Assembly (NCBI RefSeq): GCF_025460765.1
Contig: NZ_JAMWEG010000003.1
Location: forward strand, 604,962-668,961
Length of the DNA stretch: 64,000 bases
From: Micromonospora sp. MA102
GTDB lineage: Bacteria > Actinomycetota > Actinomycetes > Mycobacteriales > Micromonosporaceae
Direction of reading: 5' to 3'
The notes beneath the pieces were generated by a model. It ran no database searches, was not told the DNA's origin, and worked only from the letters and a program-made list of their open reading frames with translations. The translations under genes were made by a program, and so were the position numbers. The first letter of the stretch is position 1; every line of letters starts with the position of its first letter. Shown one piece after another: positions 38,751-49,209 of the stretch.

Positions 38751-41198
38751 ATGCATCCTCTCTTCGACATCCCCGTGTCCCCGCCCGCGCCGGAGCCCGG
38801 TGCGACCCCGCCGCACCCCGGGCCCGACGACTCCAGCCCGGCGCGCCGGTCGCCGCGCCGCGACCTGAAGCCGTCGGTCCGGCCGGACCCGCAGGCCCTC
38901 CTCGCCGGCCTGAACGGGCCCCAGCGGGACGCGGTCACCCACGCGGGATCCCCGCTGCTCATCGTGGCCGGCGCCGGTTCGGGCAAGACCCGGGTGCTGA
39001 CCAACCGGATCGCGTACCTGCTCGCCGCGCGGGACGTGCACCCCGGCGAGATCATCGCGATCACCTTCACCAACAAGGCCGCCGGTGAGATGAAGGAGCG
39101 GGTGGCCGCGCTGGTCGGCCCGCGCGCCCGGTTGATGTGGGTGTCGACCTTCCACTCGGCCTGCGTCCGGATTCTCCGCGCCGAGCACGAGCACGCCGGC
39201 CTCAAGTCCACGTTCTCGATCTACGACGCCGACGACTCCCGTCGGCTCATGCAGCTGGTCGCCCGCGAGCTGGACCTGGACCCGAAGCGCCACCCGGCGC
39301 GCGGCCTGGCCGCCCAGGTCTCCAACCTGAAGAACGAGCTGGTCGACCCGGAGGAGTTCGCCGGCCGGGCCAAGGGCCCCAACGAGCGGGCGCTGGCCGA
39401 GGCCTACACGCTCTACCAGCGGCGGCTGCGCGAGGCGCACGCGCTGGACTTCGACGACCTGATCATGACGACGGTGCACCTGCTCCAGTCGCACCCGCAC
39501 GTCGCGGAGAGCTACCGGCGCCGGTTCCGGCACGTGCTGGTCGACGAGTACCAGGACACCAACCACGCCCAGTACGTGCTGATCAAGGAGCTGGTCTCCG
39601 GCACCGAGGGCATCCCGCCGGCCGAGCTCTGCGTGGTCGGTGACGCCGACCAGTCGATCTACGCGTTCCGCGGCGCCACCATCCGCAATATCCTGGAGTT
39701 CGAGCGCGACTTCACCGACGCCCGCACGATCCTGTTGGAGCAGAACTACCGCTCCACCCAGACCATCCTCAACGCCGCCAACGCCGTGATCGACCGGAAC
39801 ACGTCCCGCAAGCCCAAGCGGCTGTGGAGCGACGCCGGGGCCGGCGAGCAGATCGTCGGCTACGTGGCCGACACCGAGCACGCCGAGGCCGACTGGGTGG
39901 CCCGGGAGATCGACCGGCTGGTCGACGCCGGCGACACCCGCCCGGGCGACGTGGCCGTCTTCTACCGCACCAACGCCATGTCCCGCGTCTTCGAGGAGGT
40001 GTTCATCCGGGTCGGCCTGCCCTACAAGGTGGTCGGTGGGGTGCGCTTCTACGAGCGCAAGGAGGTCCGCGACGCGCTGGCCTACCTGCGCGCGGTGGTC
40101 AACGACGACGACACGGTCAGCCTGCGCCGGATCCTCAACACCCCGCGTCGCGGCATCGGTGAGCGCGCCGAGGCGTGCGTGGAGGCGCTGGCCAGCCGGG
40201 ACCGGATCTCCTTCGGCGCCGCGCTGCGCCGGGCCAAGGACGCGCCGGGGATCTCCACCCGGGCCGCCAACGGCATCGCCGAGTTCGTCGCGCTGCTCGA
40301 CGAGGCACGTGAGCTGGCCGCCACCGGCACCCCGGAGGAGGTGCTGGAGGCCCTGCTGACCCGCTCGGGCTACCTGGCCGAGCTGGAGGAGAGCCTCGAC
40401 CCGCAGGACGCCGGCCGGGTGGACAACCTCCAGGAACTGGTCAGCGTCGCCCGGGAGTACACCGAGCGGATCGAGGCGCTGGGCGGGGAGGACGAGCGGG
40501 CCACCCTGGCCGGTTTCCTGGAGCAGGTGGCGCTCGTCGCCGACGCCGACCAGATCCCCTCCGACGACCCGGACCACCAGGGCGTGGTGACCCTGATGAC
40601 GCTGCACACCGCCAAGGGGCTGGAGTTCCCGGTGGTGTTCCTGAGCGGCCTGGAGGACGGCGTCTTCCCGCACCTGCGCTCGCTGGGCGACACCCGCGAG
40701 CTGGAGGAGGAGCGGCGGCTGGCCTACGTGGGCATCACCCGCGCCCGGCAGCGCCTCTACCTGTCCCGGGCGGTCACCCGCTCGGCCTGGGGCGCGCCCG
40801 CCTACAACCCGCCGTCGCGCTTCCTGGAGGAGCTGCCGACCGAGCTGGTCCGCTGGGAGCGCACCGAGGGGTCGTACACCTCGTGGGGCGGTGGGGGCGG
40901 CGGCGTCGGCGGCCGGGCGGATCGTGTGCCCGGCGGGCGGGGCGGCTTCACCGGCGGGACGCCCAAGGCCACCGAGCTGGCCAAGCGGCTCGGGGTGGAC
41001 GCCACCCGGCTGGCCACGGCGAGCGAGCTGAAGCAGGCGCCCAAGGTCTCGGTGGGCGACCGGGTCAACCACCAGCGCTACGGCCTCGGCCGGGTGCTGG
41101 CGGTGGAGGGACACGGTCCGGGCGCACGGGCGCAGATCGACTTCGGCGACCAGACCATGTGGCTGGTCCTCCGGCACGCCCCCATCGACAAGCTCTGA
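38751..41198 (+). CDS. pcrA: ATP-dependent DNA helicase PcrA/UvrD1
   Basis: An 815-residue superfamily-1A 3'-5' helicase for repair and plasmid or replication-fork processing. Walker A GAGSGKT is at 74-80, DEYQDT from 265, and the QxxR, GDADQSIYAFRGA and VTLMTLHTAKGLEF motifs follow. A roughly 50-residue Pro-rich N-terminal extension precedes the helicase core. The C-terminal Gly-rich linker and a Tudor-like RNA-polymerase-binding fold (VGDRVNHQRYGLGRVLAVEG) are typical of actinobacterial UvrD1. It is divergent from aroQ, as in Mycobacterium. Confidence 0.96.
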   Translation: MHPLFDIPVSPPAPEPGATPPHPGPDDSSPARRSPRRDLKPSVRPDPQALLAGLNGPQRDAVTHAGSPLLIVAGAGSGKTRVLTNRIAYLLAARDVHPGEIIAITFTNKAAGEMKERVAALVGPRARLMWVSTFHSACVRILRAEHEHAGLKSTFSIYDADDSRRLMQLVARELDLDPKRHPARGLAAQVSNLKNELVDPEEFAGRAKGPNERALAEAYTLYQRRLREAHALDFDDLIMTTVHLLQSHPHVAESYRRRFRHVLVDEYQDTNHAQYVLIKELVSGTEGIPPAELCVVGDADQSIYAFRGATIRNILEFERDFTDARTILLEQNYRSTQTILNAANAVIDRNTSRKPKRLWSDAGAGEQIVGYVADTEHAEADWVAREIDRLVDAGDTRPGDVAVFYRTNAMSRVFEEVFIRVGLPYKVVGGVRFYERKEVRDALAYLRAVVNDDDTVSLRRILNTPRRGIGERAEACVEALASRDRISFGAALRRAKDAPGISTRAANGIAEFVALLDEARELAATGTPEEVLEALLTRSGYLAELEESLDPQDAGRVDNLQELVSVAREYTERIEALGGEDERATLAGFLEQVALVADADQIPSDDPDHQGVVTLMTLHTAKGLEFPVVFLSGLEDGVFPHLRSLGDTRELEEERRLAYVGITRARQRLYLSRAVTRSAWGAPAYNPPSRFLEELPTELVRWERTEGSYTSWGGGGGGVGGRADRVPGGRGGFTGGTPKATELAKRLGVDATRLATASELKQAPKVSVGDRVNHQRYGLGRVLAVEGHGPGARAQIDFGDQTMWLVLRHAPIDKL

Positions 41199-41205
41199 GC
41201 CGAGT

Positions 41206-41240
41206 GGGGACCGGCCCGGCGACGCGCCGGACCGGGCCCC
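41206..41240. terminator. Terminator between pcrA and the M23 gene
   Basis: An imperfect 16-bp stem (41206-41221 with 41225-41240, two mismatches) lies between convergent genes. Confidence 0.55.
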
Positions 41241-41258
41241 TCCCTCGTGCCGCGGCCG

Positions 41259-42041
41259 TCAGCAGGCCACGTCGATGCCCCGGGCACGCAGGAACGGCGC
41301 CGGGTCGATCTGGTTCCACATGGCGCCCTTGTGCACCTCGAAGTGCAGGTGCGGGCCGGTGGCGTCACCGGTGGCGCCCTCGTAGCCGATGACCTGGCCG
41401 GCCTTCACCTTGTCGCCGACGCCGACGATCAGCCGGCTCTGGTGCGCGTAGTGGGTGAGGTAGCCGTTGGCGTGGTCGATGAAGACCGAGTTGCCGTAGC
41501 CGTCCCCGACGTCGCCGGCCTTGACCACGGTGCCCGCCGCGGCGGCGTGGATCGGTGTGCCCGACGGCATGGCGAAGTCGATGCCGGCGTGCAGGGTGCC
41601 CCACCGCTGCCCGTAGCAGGAGGTGATCTCGGCGCCCTTCATGGGGATGACCCAGGCCGGCGTCGGCTTGGTGGTCTTCTTCGGCTTCGGCTTCGGCTTG
41701 GCCGGGGCGGGCTTCGTCGGCTTCGGGCTGGCCGCGCTCGGGCTGGGCGACGCGGTGGCCGAGGGGGTGACCGGGGCGGTCGACTCGCGGGTCGAGCGAT
41801 CGGCACGGGCGGCAGCCTCAGTGCGCGCCTGGGCGTCGAAGTCGACCGCCGCGGGGGTGGGGGCGCCGTGGTCGGCGGTGGCGACGGAGACGCCCCCGAC
41901 GCCGAGGCCCAGCAGGGCCACCGCGCCGACGACGACATATGCGGTACGCCGGACCGGGCGCTGGCGCCGGTGCCGGGCGGGAGCGTTGTCCGGGGTGTTC
42001 TCGTTCTGGATAAAGCTGTCTTCCTGCACGGAAACCTTCAT
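41259..42041 (-). CDS. M23-family peptidoglycan endopeptidase (copy 1)
   Basis: A 260-residue protein with a membrane anchor or signal around residues 32-55, a Lys/Pro/Ser-rich linker and an M23 (LytM) domain at the C-terminus. Zinc-binding residues are seen in HAGIDFAMP and HLHFEVH, so the enzyme should be active on peptidoglycan cross-links. The start is ATG 42041; a longer frame upstream has no coding character. It occupies the place of the M23 gene that lies next to uvrD1 in Mycobacterium. Confidence 0.87.
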   Translation of the reverse strand: MKVSVQEDSFIQNENTPDNAPARHRRQRPVRRTAYVVVGAVALLGLGVGGVSVATADHGAPTPAAVDFDAQARTEAAARADRSTRESTAPVTPSATASPSPSAASPKPTKPAPAKPKPKPKKTTKPTPAWVIPMKGAEITSCYGQRWGTLHAGIDFAMPSGTPIHAAAAGTVVKAGDVGDGYGNSVFIDHANGYLTHYAHQSRLIVGVGDKVKAGQVIGYEGATGDATGPHLHFEVHKGAMWNQIDPAPFLRARGIDVAC

Positions 42042-42244
42042 CAGTCGAGGGGCACGTGACCTCGAAATACTGGTGTCGGCCGGGATGGCGGCGGGTACGG
42101 GGTTCCGGAGGGCCGGTGAGGCGCGTGAGACCACCTGCCCGGGTTTGCGCCGGCCTGGGCGGTTTCCTGCTGAAAAGGATCATGCGCGGCTGTGGTGCCG
42201 GCCACATCTGCTGGTGTGATCCAGCAGACTTTGCCGCAGACGAA

Positions 42245-42272
42245 ACCGCCCGGATCGACTGATCCGGGCGGT
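42245..42272 (-). terminator. Terminator of the second M23 gene
   Basis: A perfect 12-bp stem (42245-42256 with 42261-42272) has a GACT loop, 20 bases past the stop at 42292 on the minus strand. Confidence 0.7.
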
Positions 42273-42291
42273 CAACGGGCGATACGGAGCG

Positions 42292-43005
42292 TCAGGAAGC
42301 GGCTACCTCGGCGTAGATTGCCTCGGTTTCGAGCTGGATGCTCACACCACGCTCATCGAGCCACGGCACCGGGTCCAGCGGCTGGCCGTTGACATGGATC
42401 TCCAGGTGCAGGTGGGAACCGTAGGAGTGGCCGGTGTTGCCGACCAGACCGAGCTGGTCGCCCGCCTTCACCTGCTGGCCCTCCTTGACGGTCACCGCCG
42501 AGGAGTGGCCGTAGATGGCCTCGCTGCCGTCCGCGTGCTGAACGATCACCGCGTAGCCGTAGCCGCCGAACCAGCCGGCCTTGGTGACCTGGCCGTCGTG
42601 GATCGCCCGGTAGGGCGTGCCCTCCGGGGCGACCAGGTCGATGCCGGTGTGCAGCTTGCCCCAGCGCATGCCGTAGGGCGACTGGAAGTCGTAGCCGTGC
42701 AGGGGAAGCAGCCAGGTGTCCTGCTCGGTGGCGGTCTTGCCGCCGGCGCGGTCGTCACGGGTGGCGCGGTTCGCGCTGTCGGTCCGGGCCGCGGCATCCT
42801 GGCTGGTGACCGACGCCTGCTTGAGCTCGTCGAGGACCGACGGGCTGACGCTCTTGGCGTCGGGAAGGGCGTTCGCGCCGAGGGCGACGATGCCGGCGCC
42901 CACGAAGGCGGTGGTGACGACCGCGGCGTAGCGGCTCCGCGGGGGGGTGGGTACGCGGCGGCGGCCGCGATATCTATCGGGCTCAGACGACAGGCGCTGG
43001 CGCAC
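42292..43005 (-). CDS. M23-family peptidoglycan endopeptidase (copy 2)
   Basis: A 237-residue paralogue of the previous gene: a basic N-terminus, one membrane segment (about 30-50), a short helical linker and an M23 domain with HTGIDLVAP and HLHLEIH. The start is GTG 43005 with GGAGGG five bases upstream. It has its own promoter (TTGTGA-17-TAACGT at 43147-43119), leaving an untranslated leader of about 107 nt. A 12-bp terminator separates it from copy 1. Confidence 0.87.
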   Translation of the reverse strand: MRQRLSSEPDRYRGRRRVPTPPRSRYAAVVTTAFVGAGIVALGANALPDAKSVSPSVLDELKQASVTSQDAAARTDSANRATRDDRAGGKTATEQDTWLLPLHGYDFQSPYGMRWGKLHTGIDLVAPEGTPYRAIHDGQVTKAGWFGGYGYAVIVQHADGSEAIYGHSSAVTVKEGQQVKAGDQLGLVGNTGHSYGSHLHLEIHVNGQPLDPVPWLDERGVSIQLETEAIYAEVAAS

Positions 43006-43118
43006 GCACACCCTCCGTTGTCGGGGATCCGATGCGACCTCGGACTGTTCGGTGAAGCTCGGTCGAACCTCCGGTGTCGCGTCGTCACCCGTCCGTGGAC
43101 TTGATGACAACCGTGGAC

Positions 43119-43147
43119 ACGTTAGCCAACTGCCACTCCTGTCACAA
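43119..43147 (-). promoter_or_regulatory. Promoter of the second M23 gene
   Basis: On the minus strand, TTGTGA (43147-43142) and TAACGT (43124-43119) are spaced 17 bases. The transcript would have a roughly 107-nt leader with a GTTCG/CGAAC hairpin. Confidence 0.65.
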
Positions 43148-43391
43148 GCTGAAGCGCCGAACTGGCGTTTCGTTCTGTCCGTTTCCATCCCCTCTTGTCA
43201 CAGCTCGTGCCGCCGGTCGGGTGGCCCGGCAACCGCCCGTTCGTCGCGGACAGTGACCGTTCGGCGGAGGTGTCCGGCTTCCCGCGCGCGTGCCCGGGCG
43301 GTAAGGCGCAGCCCGGGTTTCCGGCCCCGGGCAGGGCGGGTTACCGTTCGTTCAGGTCAGGAGTGCCGGAGCCGGTGAAAGGTGTGCGCTG

Positions 43392-43796
<405 letters not shown>

Positions 43797-44258
43797 CCCT
43801 GTCACGTGACGAGCGGGTCGGTGCTTGCCTGATCGACTCGGCGCGGTCGGCAGGCTGAGCCAGCCGCGGGTCGTTCACGACATAACGTCGGCTGCGGGGC
43901 CAGGAGCTGATTCGGAGCCGCCAGGGCGGGCCGCCGATGTGCGGGCAGGGGGAGGGGCCGGACGCACCCCTCACACGCCCGGCCCCTCTATGCACGATGC
44001 CCCGCCGCCACCCCTCGACCGACAGGGCATCGGCCGCTCCCGCCGTCGCGCCTTACCAGCGCTCCGACATCAGACTCAACGACGCCCCCAACAGGGGGTT
44101 ACGCCCCTTCCCGAACATCCCCCGGACGGCTGACGGCCCGCGTCCCGGGCCCTCCGGAGGGCGGGTTTCGAGGGGTCCTCGCGGCGGGGAAGACGGCCGT
44201 ATGGTGTGCCTGCCGGACCGCGCCCCCCGCGGTCGACGACCCCTGCCGGGAGCCCGCC
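43797..44258. other. Intergenic region after icmB
   Basis: About 460 bases with no convincing gene. A hairpin AGGGGCCGG (43953-43961) with CCGGCCCCT (43979-43987) may terminate icmB late. A CATAAC at about 43882 is AT-rich but has no clear -35. Open frames here look like chance. Confidence 0.5.
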
Positions 44259-45101
44259 GTGACCCAGCCGCCGTACCCGCAGCCCGACCCCGCCGGCGGC
44301 CAGCCCTCGTCGCCCCCGCCTCCCGGCGGGTGGCCGGCGCCGCACCAGCCCGGCCAGCCCGGACCGGGAGCGCCGGCGCCGCAGCAACCGGGTCCGGGCG
44401 GCTGGGGTACGCCGCACCAGCAGCCCGCGCCCGGCTGGCCCGCCCCGCAGCAGCAGTACGGCGCGCCGTACCAGCCCGCGGCGGGCTGGCCGGGTGCGCA
44501 GCAGGCGTATCACCCGGGTGGTGTCGGGCCGGGGCAGCCGCCGGCCGTGCCGACCGCGAAGCGGATCCCGGAGGACCAGCCGTTCGTGGTCCGGCCGAGC
44601 CTGCGCAAGCGGGCGCTGACCCTCGGCCTGGTGACCCTCGTGATCGGCCTCGTGATGGCCTGCCCGATCGGCCTCGCCGCGTCGTCGGAGGGCGGCGGCG
44701 TCGGGCTGCTCGCCATCATTCCGGTGGTCATGCTCGTCTTCGCCGTGCCGGTCGGCCTCCAGCTCTGGCTGGTCTCCTCCGGCGGCCCGGTGCTGGCGCT
44801 CGGGACGGCCGGGCTGTGGATCAAGACGCGGCCGACCCGGGGGCAGGCGATCTGGCTGCCGTGGGAGCTGGTCGAGCGGATCTACGTGCGGCGCTGGGGC
44901 CTGGAGAAGATGGTGTGCGTGAAGCCCCGGGACCCGCGGGTCGGCAGCGGCCTGGGCGCCTTCACCGCGATCGACTCCGGGATGCAGCAGGCCTTCTTCG
45001 GCACCGGCTTCACCGCCACCGTCAACCACGCCGACCGCAGCGAGGACGAGATCATGCGAGCCGTGGTCGGGTACGCGGCCGGCCGCTGTCGGGTGGGGTG
45101 A
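44259..45101 (+). CDS. Pro/Gln-rich membrane protein of unknown function
   Basis: A 280-residue protein. Residues 1-105 are a disordered Pro/Gln/Gly-rich region, followed by two membrane helices (about 120-165) and a soluble C-terminal domain (about 175-280) that resembles a PH-like fold (GTAGLWIKTRPTRGQAIWLPW). The start is GTG 44259 behind GGGAG. No family assignment is certain. It is a separate unit before the sucCD promoter. Confidence 0.65.
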   Translation: MTQPPYPQPDPAGGQPSSPPPPGGWPAPHQPGQPGPGAPAPQQPGPGGWGTPHQQPAPGWPAPQQQYGAPYQPAAGWPGAQQAYHPGGVGPGQPPAVPTAKRIPEDQPFVVRPSLRKRALTLGLVTLVIGLVMACPIGLAASSEGGGVGLLAIIPVVMLVFAVPVGLQLWLVSSGGPVLALGTAGLWIKTRPTRGQAIWLPWELVERIYVRRWGLEKMVCVKPRDPRVGSGLGAFTAIDSGMQQAFFGTGFTATVNHADRSEDEIMRAVVGYAAGRCRVG

Positions 45102-45156
45102 CCCCGGCGCGACGCAGAGGCGGCTGTGCATTACCGCACACCGTGCACCCGCTCGG

Positions 45157-45184
45157 TTGCCGCCGGTTCCCATCTCGTTAGGCT
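45157..45184 (+). promoter_or_regulatory. sucCD promoter
   Basis: TTGCCG (45157-45162) and TAGGCT (45179-45184) are spaced 16 bases. Transcription should start at about 45191, leaving a roughly 97-nt leader. Confidence 0.55.
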
Positions 45185-45191
45185 GCGGCAA

Positions 45192-45217
45192 ATGGCCTGT
45201 CTCATCTGATGACAGGC
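45192..45217 (+). promoter_or_regulatory. sucC leader: leaderless mini-ORF and hairpin
   Basis: An ATG at 45192 lies exactly seven bases after the -10 box and opens a five-codon frame ending at 45209 (M-A-C-L-I). A perfect 7-bp hairpin (45195-45201 with 45211-45217) overlaps it. This could tune sucC translation, but no comparative support is available. Confidence 0.35.
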
Positions 45218-45287
45218 GTCAAACTGATTTTCCAACGCTGGTGGCGGCGCGACGGCGCGCCGCGGAGACGGGACGGGACGCGCAATC

Positions 45288-46466
45288 GTGGACCTGTACG
45301 AGTACCAGGGGCGGGACCTGTTCGAGCGGCACGGGTTGCCCGTGCTCGCCGGCGGCGTCGCCACTACCCCGGAGGAGGCCCGCGCGATCGCCGAGCGCCT
45401 CGGCGGCCGGGTTGTCGTCAAGGCGCAGGTTAAGGTCGGCGGCCGCGGCAAGGCCGGCGGCGTGAAGCTGGCCGAGGGCGCGGAGGAGACGGTGGCCCGC
45501 GCCACCGACATCCTCGGCATGGACATCAAGGGTCACACGGTCCACAAGGTCATGATCACGGTGACCGCGGACGTGGCCGAGGAGTACTACTTCTCGTACC
45601 TGCTCGACCGGGCGAACCGCACCTTCCTCTGCATCGCCAGCGTGGCCGGCGGCATGGACATCGAGCAGGTCGCCGCCGAGACTCCGGAGAAGGTCGTCAA
45701 GGCCCCGATCGACGCCAACACCGGCGTGGACGAGGCCAAGGCGCGGGAGATCGTCAGCGCGGCCGGCTTCCCGGCCGAGATCGCCGACCAGGTGGTCGAG
45801 GTCGCGGTCAAGCTGTGGCAGGCGTTCGTCGCCGAGGACGCCACGCTTGTCGAGGTGAACCCGCTGGCCACGACCAAGGACGGCAAGCTGCTGCTGCTGG
45901 ATGCCAAGGTCACCCTCGACGAGAACGCCGCGTTCCGGCACCCGGACCACGAGGCCCTGGTCGACCAGGCGTCGGTGGACCCGCTGGAGCAGGCCGCCAA
46001 GGAGAAGGACCTCAACTACGTCAAGCTCGACGGCGAGGTCGGCATCATCGGCAACGGCGCGGGCCTGGTCATGTCCACCCTGGACGTGGTGGCGTACGCC
46101 GGTGAGCGGCACGGCGGCGTCAAGCCGGCCAACTTCCTCGACATCGGCGGCGGCGCGAGCGCCGAGGTGATGGCGAACGGCCTGGAGATCGTCCTCTCCG
46201 ACCCGTCGGTGAAGAGCGTCTTCGTCAACGTCTTCGGCGGCATCACCGCCTGCGACGCGGTCGCCAACGGCATCGTGCAGGCGCTGGCGCTGCTCGAGCA
46301 GCGCGGCGAGAAGGCCACCAAGCCGCTCGTCGTCCGCCTCGACGGCAACAACGCCGAGGCCGGTCGGGCGATTCTCGACGACGCGAACAACCCGCTGATC
46401 CAGCGGGTCGACACCATGGACGGCGCGGCCGAGCGGGCCGCCGAGCTGGCAGCTGCGGGGGTCTGA
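45288..46466 (+). CDS. sucC: Succinyl-CoA synthetase beta subunit
   Basis: The ATP-grasp beta subunit of the TCA-cycle enzyme that interconverts succinyl-CoA and succinate with nucleotide gain. The 392-residue protein opens [16 protein letters not shown]; the grasp motifs [18 protein letters not shown] and the C-terminal [13 protein letters not shown] phosphohistidine-binding region are present. The start is GTG 45288. sucD follows two bases after its stop. Confidence 0.97.
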   Translation: MDLYEYQGRDLFERHGLPVLAGGVATTPEEARAIAERLGGRVVVKAQVKVGGRGKAGGVKLAEGAEETVARATDILGMDIKGHTVHKVMITVTADVAEEYYFSYLLDRANRTFLCIASVAGGMDIEQVAAETPEKVVKAPIDANTGVDEAKAREIVSAAGFPAEIADQVVEVAVKLWQAFVAEDATLVEVNPLATTKDGKLLLLDAKVTLDENAAFRHPDHEALVDQASVDPLEQAAKEKDLNYVKLDGEVGIIGNGAGLVMSTLDVVAYAGERHGGVKPANFLDIGGGASAEVMANGLEIVLSDPSVKSVFVNVFGGITACDAVANGIVQALALLEQRGEKATKPLVVRLDGNNAEAGRAILDDANNPLIQRVDTMDGAAERAAELAAAGV

Positions 46467-46468
46467 CA

Positions 46469-47356
<888 letters not shown>

Positions 47357-47373
47357 GCGGTCCCGTGACGTAC

Positions 47374-47407
47374 CGAGGGGGTCGACCCGGTCGGGTCGGC
47401 CCCCTCG
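47374..47407 (+). terminator. sucCD terminator hairpin
   Basis: A 15-bp stem (47374-47388 with 47393-47407) with one G-U pair and a GGTC loop; it also lies just past the end of the convergent DUF4190 gene. Confidence 0.85.
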
Positions 47408-47413
47408 TGCTTC

Positions 47414-47683
47414 CTATCGGTACCAGTAGGGGTTGTAGTAGTGGCCCCGGGACCGGACGACCGCGCTGGCGATGATGTTGATGACGCCGAACGCGATGGC
47501 CAGCCAGCCGAGCACCGGGGACTTGCCGAAGCGCTTCGCGTCCCGGATCGACAGGTAGCCGAAGACGATGCCCAGGATGCCGCAGCAGAGCAGGCCGGTG
47601 ATGATCCCCAGGACGCCCCAGAGGGTGGTCCGGTCCCGGCCGGCGGCCGGTGGCGGCGGGGGCGGCGGATACGGAGCGTTCAC
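47414..47683 (-). CDS. Small DUF4190 membrane protein
   Basis: An 89-residue protein with a short Pro-rich N-terminus and two membrane helices (LWGVLGIITGLLCCGILGIVFG and VLGWLAIAFGVINIIA), the DUF4190 layout. The start is GTG 47683. Function unknown; similar small membrane genes flank sucCD in actinobacteria. Confidence 0.75.
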   Translation of the reverse strand: MNAPYPPPPPPPAAGRDRTTLWGVLGIITGLLCCGILGIVFGYLSIRDAKRFGKSPVLGWLAIAFGVINIIASAVVRSRGHYYNPYWYR

Positions 47684-47842
47684 GGCTTCCTCCGAGCGGT
47701 CGGTGCCGCGACAGGAAAGGTCGCGTCCTGGGCCGAGGCTAAACCGGATCCGCCCCGCCGAGCCGATGGATCAGGGAACTCGCCGCGGTCCCGGGGCGGT
47801 ATCGGACTGCCGTCGCCCGCGCGGCATGCCAGAGTAGAGCCG

Positions 47843-49135
47843 ATGTCACGCGTCACCCCTGACCAGCCCCGCCACCCCGCGGCCGAGGCCGCCGCCGACG
47901 CCCGGCCGAGCGGCCGTGCCCGGCCGGCGCCGCGGGTGCCCGCGCCCCGGTCGGGGGAGCCGCCGCGCGGTCGGGCCCCGCTGCCCGTCGCCGCCGGGGT
48001 GGCGGCGCTCTGGGCCGCCGTGACGTCGTGGCTGCCGGTCACCCTGGTGCTCGGCCTGGCCCAGCTCAGCGAGGACGCCGGCTCGCTGCCCGGCGCACTG
48101 CGTGCCGGCCTGGTCGGCTGGCTGCTCGGGCACGGCGTGCCGGTGGAGACCTCCGCCGGGCCGCTCGGCCTGGCGCCGCTCGCCCTGACCGCGCTCGCCG
48201 TCTGGCGGCTCACCCGCGCCGGCGTGCACGTCAGCCGGGCCATCGGCGCCCGGGGCAACCGCTCGCCCGGGCGCGCGCTCACCGCCGCGGTCGCGGTGGC
48301 CATCGCGTACGCGTTGCTCGGCGCCCTCGCGGCCCTCACGGTCGACGGTGGCGGGTTGCGGGTGTCCCCGCTCCGGGCCGGGCTGACCTTCGCGGTCCTC
48401 GGTGGGCTCGCCGCCCTGGTCGGCGCGCTGCGGACCACCGGCGTGTGGGTCCTGCTGGCCCGCCGTGCCCCGGCGGCGCTGCGCGACGGTGTGCGCACCG
48501 GGCTGGTCGCCGGCCTGCTGCTGTTCGGCGCGGGCGCCGGGGCGGCCGGGCTGGCCGTGGCCACCGGGGGCGGCGACGCGGCCGACATGATCGGGGCGTA
48601 CCGGACCGGGGTGGCCGGTCAGGCGGGCATCACGCTGGTCAGCCTCGCCTATGCGCCCAACGCCACCGTCTGGTCCGTCAGCTACCTGCTCGGTCCCGGG
48701 TTCGCCGTCGGCACCGACACCGCGGTGCGCACCAGCGAGGTCTCCGTCGGCGCGCTGCCGGCCGTACCGTTGCTGGCCGGCCTGCCGCGGGGCCCGGTGG
48801 ACGGGCTGGGCGCCGCGCTGCTCGCGGTGCCCGTGCTGGCCGCGATGGCGGCCGGCTGGCTGCTGGCCCGGCGGCTGCTGCGGCTCGCGGCCGACGACCG
48901 CGCCCCGGTCGGGTGGTCCACCCTGCTCGTCCCGGCGGCGCTCGCCGGCCCGGTCGCGGGGCTGCTGCTCGGTCTGGCCGCGGCGGCCTCCGGCGGCCCG
49001 CTCGGTGGCGGCCGGCTGGCCGACGTCGGCCCGGCTGCCTGGCCGGTGGCGGGCGTGGCCACCCTGGTGGTCGCCGTCGGCGCGCTCCTCGGCGCCGCGG
49101 CCGGCCGCAGCCTCACCCGCACCCCGACCCGCTGA
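47843..49135 (+). CDS. perM: Cell-division/envelope protein PerM (DUF6350)
   Basis: A 430-residue polytopic membrane protein with about ten helices after a disordered basic, Pro-rich N-terminal 45 residues. It matches the DUF6350 family, whose Mycobacterium member PerM (Rv0955) lies between sucCD and purN, the same place as here, and is needed for envelope integrity and division under stress. The start is ATG 47843. CAGAGT ends seven bases upstream, so it may be leaderless. Confidence 0.83.
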   Translation: MSRVTPDQPRHPAAEAAADARPSGRARPAPRVPAPRSGEPPRGRAPLPVAAGVAALWAAVTSWLPVTLVLGLAQLSEDAGSLPGALRAGLVGWLLGHGVPVETSAGPLGLAPLALTALAVWRLTRAGVHVSRAIGARGNRSPGRALTAAVAVAIAYALLGALAALTVDGGGLRVSPLRAGLTFAVLGGLAALVGALRTTGVWVLLARRAPAALRDGVRTGLVAGLLLFGAGAGAAGLAVATGGGDAADMIGAYRTGVAGQAGITLVSLAYAPNATVWSVSYLLGPGFAVGTDTAVRTSEVSVGALPAVPLLAGLPRGPVDGLGAALLAVPVLAAMAAGWLLARRLLRLAADDRAPVGWSTLLVPAALAGPVAGLLLGLAAAASGGPLGGGRLADVGPAAWPVAGVATLVVAVGALLGAAAGRSLTRTPTR

Positions 49136-49159
49136 CTCCGCACCGGACCGCAGACGGTG

Positions 49160-49192
49160 AAGGGGCGCCCCGCCGATCGCGGGACGCCCCCT
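49160..49192. terminator. Bidirectional terminator after perM
   Basis: A 14-bp stem (49160-49173 with 49179-49192) with one mismatch is flanked by CTTT on the plus side, between convergent genes. Confidence 0.75.
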
Positions 49193-49209
49193 TTCCGCAA
49201 CCGGAGCGA

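Noticed and set aside
38457..41177. A very long open frame antisense to pcrA, and similar long antisense frames over groEL, the ABC genes and sucC
   Set aside because: In this GC-rich genome stops are rare in antisense frames. Their translations are low-complexity runs of Arg, Gly, Asp, His and Val and match no family, while the sense frames are complete known proteins.
43005..43118. A c-di-AMP (ydaO) riboswitch before the second M23 gene
   Set aside because: Elements such as ACCGGAGGTTCGACCG were considered, but I could not match the conserved ydaO core or its pairings. Only the promoter is claimed.
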